Shown piece after piece: positions 4,398 to 5,911 of a stretch of DNA of 5,911 nt (position 1 is its first letter; every line of letters begins with the position of its first letter). Under the pieces are notes generated by a model. That model made no database searches. It saw nothing but the letters and a program-made list of their open reading frames with translations, and was not told where the DNA came from. The stretch is from contig CARBGY010000019.1 of assembly GCA_948945085.1 (NCBI GenBank), positions 1 to 5,911 on the forward strand, written 5' to 3'. The position numbers were made by a program, and so were the translations under genes. This DNA is from an uncultured Candidatus Saccharibacteria bacterium (lineage in GTDB: Bacteria > Patescibacteriota > Saccharimonadia > Saccharimonadales > Saccharimonadaceae).

Positions 4398-5911
4398 CTA
4401 CCTCGCCACACACCTCACCGTTAACCCAAAGTATCTGCCATTTGTCCGCACTGCTGGCAAAAGCGTTGTTCCACTTATCTCAAAATAATAACTTTGCGTC
4501 GTATTTCCAACTGTCCCTGTCCAGTAATATCCAGATCTTCCTGCCGCCGTCAACGCACCACTCCCCTCGTTCGAACTCCCACTCCGCACAACATATAATG
4601 GCGCCTTCGCAACATCATAATTCCCACTTGTCAAACTTCCAGCCGTATCTGAAGTCGCTAATCCATACTGTCTCGCCAAATATGCATACGACCCTTTTAC
4701 ACCGTAGCTTCCTCCTTGCACATAAGCCGAATCGCCACTTAGCGCTAACCGCCAATTCTTTGGACAAATTGATTCTTCCGCGTGTACAGCCGGTGTTGTC
4801 GCAGAGTTCGACAAATCATCCGCTCTTTCCACCGTTGCCGCCCGCCACTGATAATGATTCCCGAGCAAATAATGTGCATCATACGCATCGTTCCCCTGGG
4901 TATCCTTTCCTATCGCAGTATAAGCCGTCGTTCCTCCACTCGTCGCATCATGTGCCACAAAGTCATCCGACCATCCACTTACATTTTTTAGCACCGCACA
5001 ATTAATAAGTGCACTCGCCGAAGATATTACATTACAATCAGAACTTGGATTTGCTGGATTAATCAAAACGTACTTACTCGCATAATTCCAAGACCTTGTA
5101 CCAGCATTATTTGCTGTCGTTTTCTCCGGTAACTGATTTTCCGTTGTCGAAGCGGCAACATAATCAGTTTTCACATCACTCGTCTCCGGAGTCAGTGGCC
5201 TATTCGGATCCAGATCCAACGCCAGATTCTGCGTCATCCAGCAGTTATTGTCAGCAAGCTTAGCTACCCAGTATTTCTTGCCATCACGGATATCGATGAG
5301 TTGTTTGGTGACTTCATTACCAGGAGTAACAGTACTAGCACCATTCTTGGCTTTAGTGTTCTTACAGATTTCTGGTGTCATATCCTGCATGTAGATTAGG
5401 TCGTTCAGATCATTGATGGTGGCCGGATTTGCTACCACGGAGATCATCACACTGTTCATGTACTGTCCGGAAGATAAGCTCTGGTCAATCTGGGCTGCAA
5501 AGGCTAAAGTATAAGAATCTTCTTCTGTCTTTGTACTAGGGTTTGCAATCATCGTCATATCTTTACTAATCCCACTGTAGCGCGTTGTACTAGCATCAGG
5601 ACTAACTGTTCCTTCCATCAAACTATATCCCCAAGAGTTCCCCTCAAACTCACTGGATAGTTTATCACTCGTCAGAGCTACAATCTCTCCTCCATCCAAG
5701 TTAGCATAGTTCACCATCGAGGTAGTATTATCCGTCGTCGCAATGTACATACTGTATCCAGCCTCATTGTTTGTCCGTACCTTCAAGTTAGCACTCCCCA
5801 TCACGAGTTCGTTCTTCCAACCCGTACTGAATGCATCCATTACTACACTACTGTCTACACTCACCGCCACACTCGCTGCCGCATTCACAATCACGTTTGT
5901 ACTAGCTACTG
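4398..5911 (-). CDS. Surface-type protein with Fibrobacter-paralogous-like C-terminal domain (5' end outside window)
   Basis: This is a probable secreted or cell-surface protein of a family expanded in Saccharibacteria; its substrate or partner is unknown. A GTG lies at 5894-5892, but the frame is open to the window edge (upstream codons read VASTN), so the start and any signal peptide lie outside. Numbering from that GTG, residues ~1-155 are Ser/Thr-rich and beta-strand-like, with NNEAGYSMYIATTD at 42-55, which I recognise from this family. Residues ~157-204 are a linker (LIYMQDMTPEICKNT). Residues ~205-498 match the FISUMP style: DGKKYWVAKLADNNCWMTQNL, then ICPKNWRL (376-383), GYYWTG (455-460) and a terminal FGLTVRCVAR. 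Six cysteines (177, 218, 287, 299, 377, 495) could form disulfides outside the cell. There is no C-terminal membrane anchor or sorting motif, so anchoring must be N-terminal or absent. Codon use changes sharply around residues 130-205. Confidence 0.85.
   Translation of the reverse strand, partial: VASTNVIVNAAASVAVSVDSSVVMDAFSTGWKNELVMGSANLKVRTNNEAGYSMYIATTDNTTSMVNYANLDGGEIVALTSDKLSSEFEGNSWGYSLMEGTVSPDASTTRYSGISKDMTMIANPSTKTEEDSYTLAFAAQIDQSLSSGQYMNSVMISVVANPATINDLNDLIYMQDMTPEICKNTKAKNGASTVTPGNEVTKQLIDIRDGKKYWVAKLADNNCWMTQNLALDLDPNRPLTPETSDVKTDYVAASTTENQLPEKTTANNAGTRSWNYASKYVLINPANPSSDCNVISSASALINCAVLKNVSGWSDDFVAHDATSGGTTAYTAIGKDTQGNDAYDAHYLLGNHYQWRAATVERADDLSNSATTPAVHAEESICPKNWRLALSGDSAYVQGGSYGVKGSYAYLARQYGLATSDTAGSLTSGNYDVAKAPLYVVRSGSSNEGSGALTAAGRSGYYWTGTVGNTTQSYYFEISGTTLLPAVRTNGRYFGLTVRCVAR

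Noticed and set aside
4229..4411. 60-codon minus-strand frame after the surface-protein gene
   Set aside because: It overlaps the end of the surface-protein gene and lies antisense to the terminator; no ribosome site and no recognisable product.
4179..4424. 81-codon plus frame that the 241-aa gene would enter if one C were lost
   Set aside because: It passes through the terminator hairpin and into the convergent gene, so the present stop at 4234 is more plausible.
4256..5005. 249-codon plus-strand open frame
   Set aside because: It runs through the terminator and then antisense to the surface-protein gene. Its composition (Ser/His/Pro-rich) is that of a shadow frame, and there is no Shine-Dalgarno.

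Overview
The window most likely comes from a Candidatus Saccharibacteria (TM7) / Patescibacteria genome. The main reason is the gene at its right end. It encodes a surface-type protein with a run of features I associate with this lineage: an NNEAGY-type beta-rich N-terminal region, a short linker (YMQDMTPEICKNT), and a YWVAKLADNNCWMTQNL core that closes with a Cys-containing TVRCVAR end. This resembles the Fibrobacter-type 'major paralogous domain'. The genes read cleanly with the standard code. Lineage is inferred from protein style only; there is no rRNA or other taxonomic marker here.

Layout, left to right. (1) 50-826, minus: an unrecognised, charged 258-residue protein with a good ribosome binding site. 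It has its own strong promoter (1012-1040) and a long, repeat-bearing leader. A terminator-like hairpin lies inside its last codons, just past a run of eight Gs. (2) 1078-3219, minus: a full-length pnp gene (polynucleotide phosphorylase, 713 aa), complete with two RNase PH cores, KH and S1 domains. (3) 3220-3508: a divergent intergenic region with extended -10 promoters in both directions. The pnp leader folds into a long stem-loop right beside the Shine-Dalgarno sequence, and the rightward leader carries a hairpin almost at its predicted 5' end. (4) 3509-4234, plus: an unrecognised 241-residue protein ending in a C9 tract. (5) 4235-4397: a structured non-coding stretch ending in a rightward intrinsic terminator. 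(6) 4398 to the right edge, minus: the 3' part of the surface-protein gene; its start lies beyond the window.

The genes do not form one operon. pnp and the 258-aa gene point the same way but have separate promoters, the 241-aa gene diverges from pnp, and it converges on the surface-protein gene. The most interesting signals are the long pnp leader stem-loop, which resembles the RNase III/PNPase autoregulation target of enterobacterial pnp; the homopolymer tract next to an in-gene terminator at the end of the 258-aa gene; and a sharp codon-use switch in the middle of the surface-protein gene that suggests module exchange among paralogues. I found no CRISPR array, insertion sequence, tRNA or rRNA.
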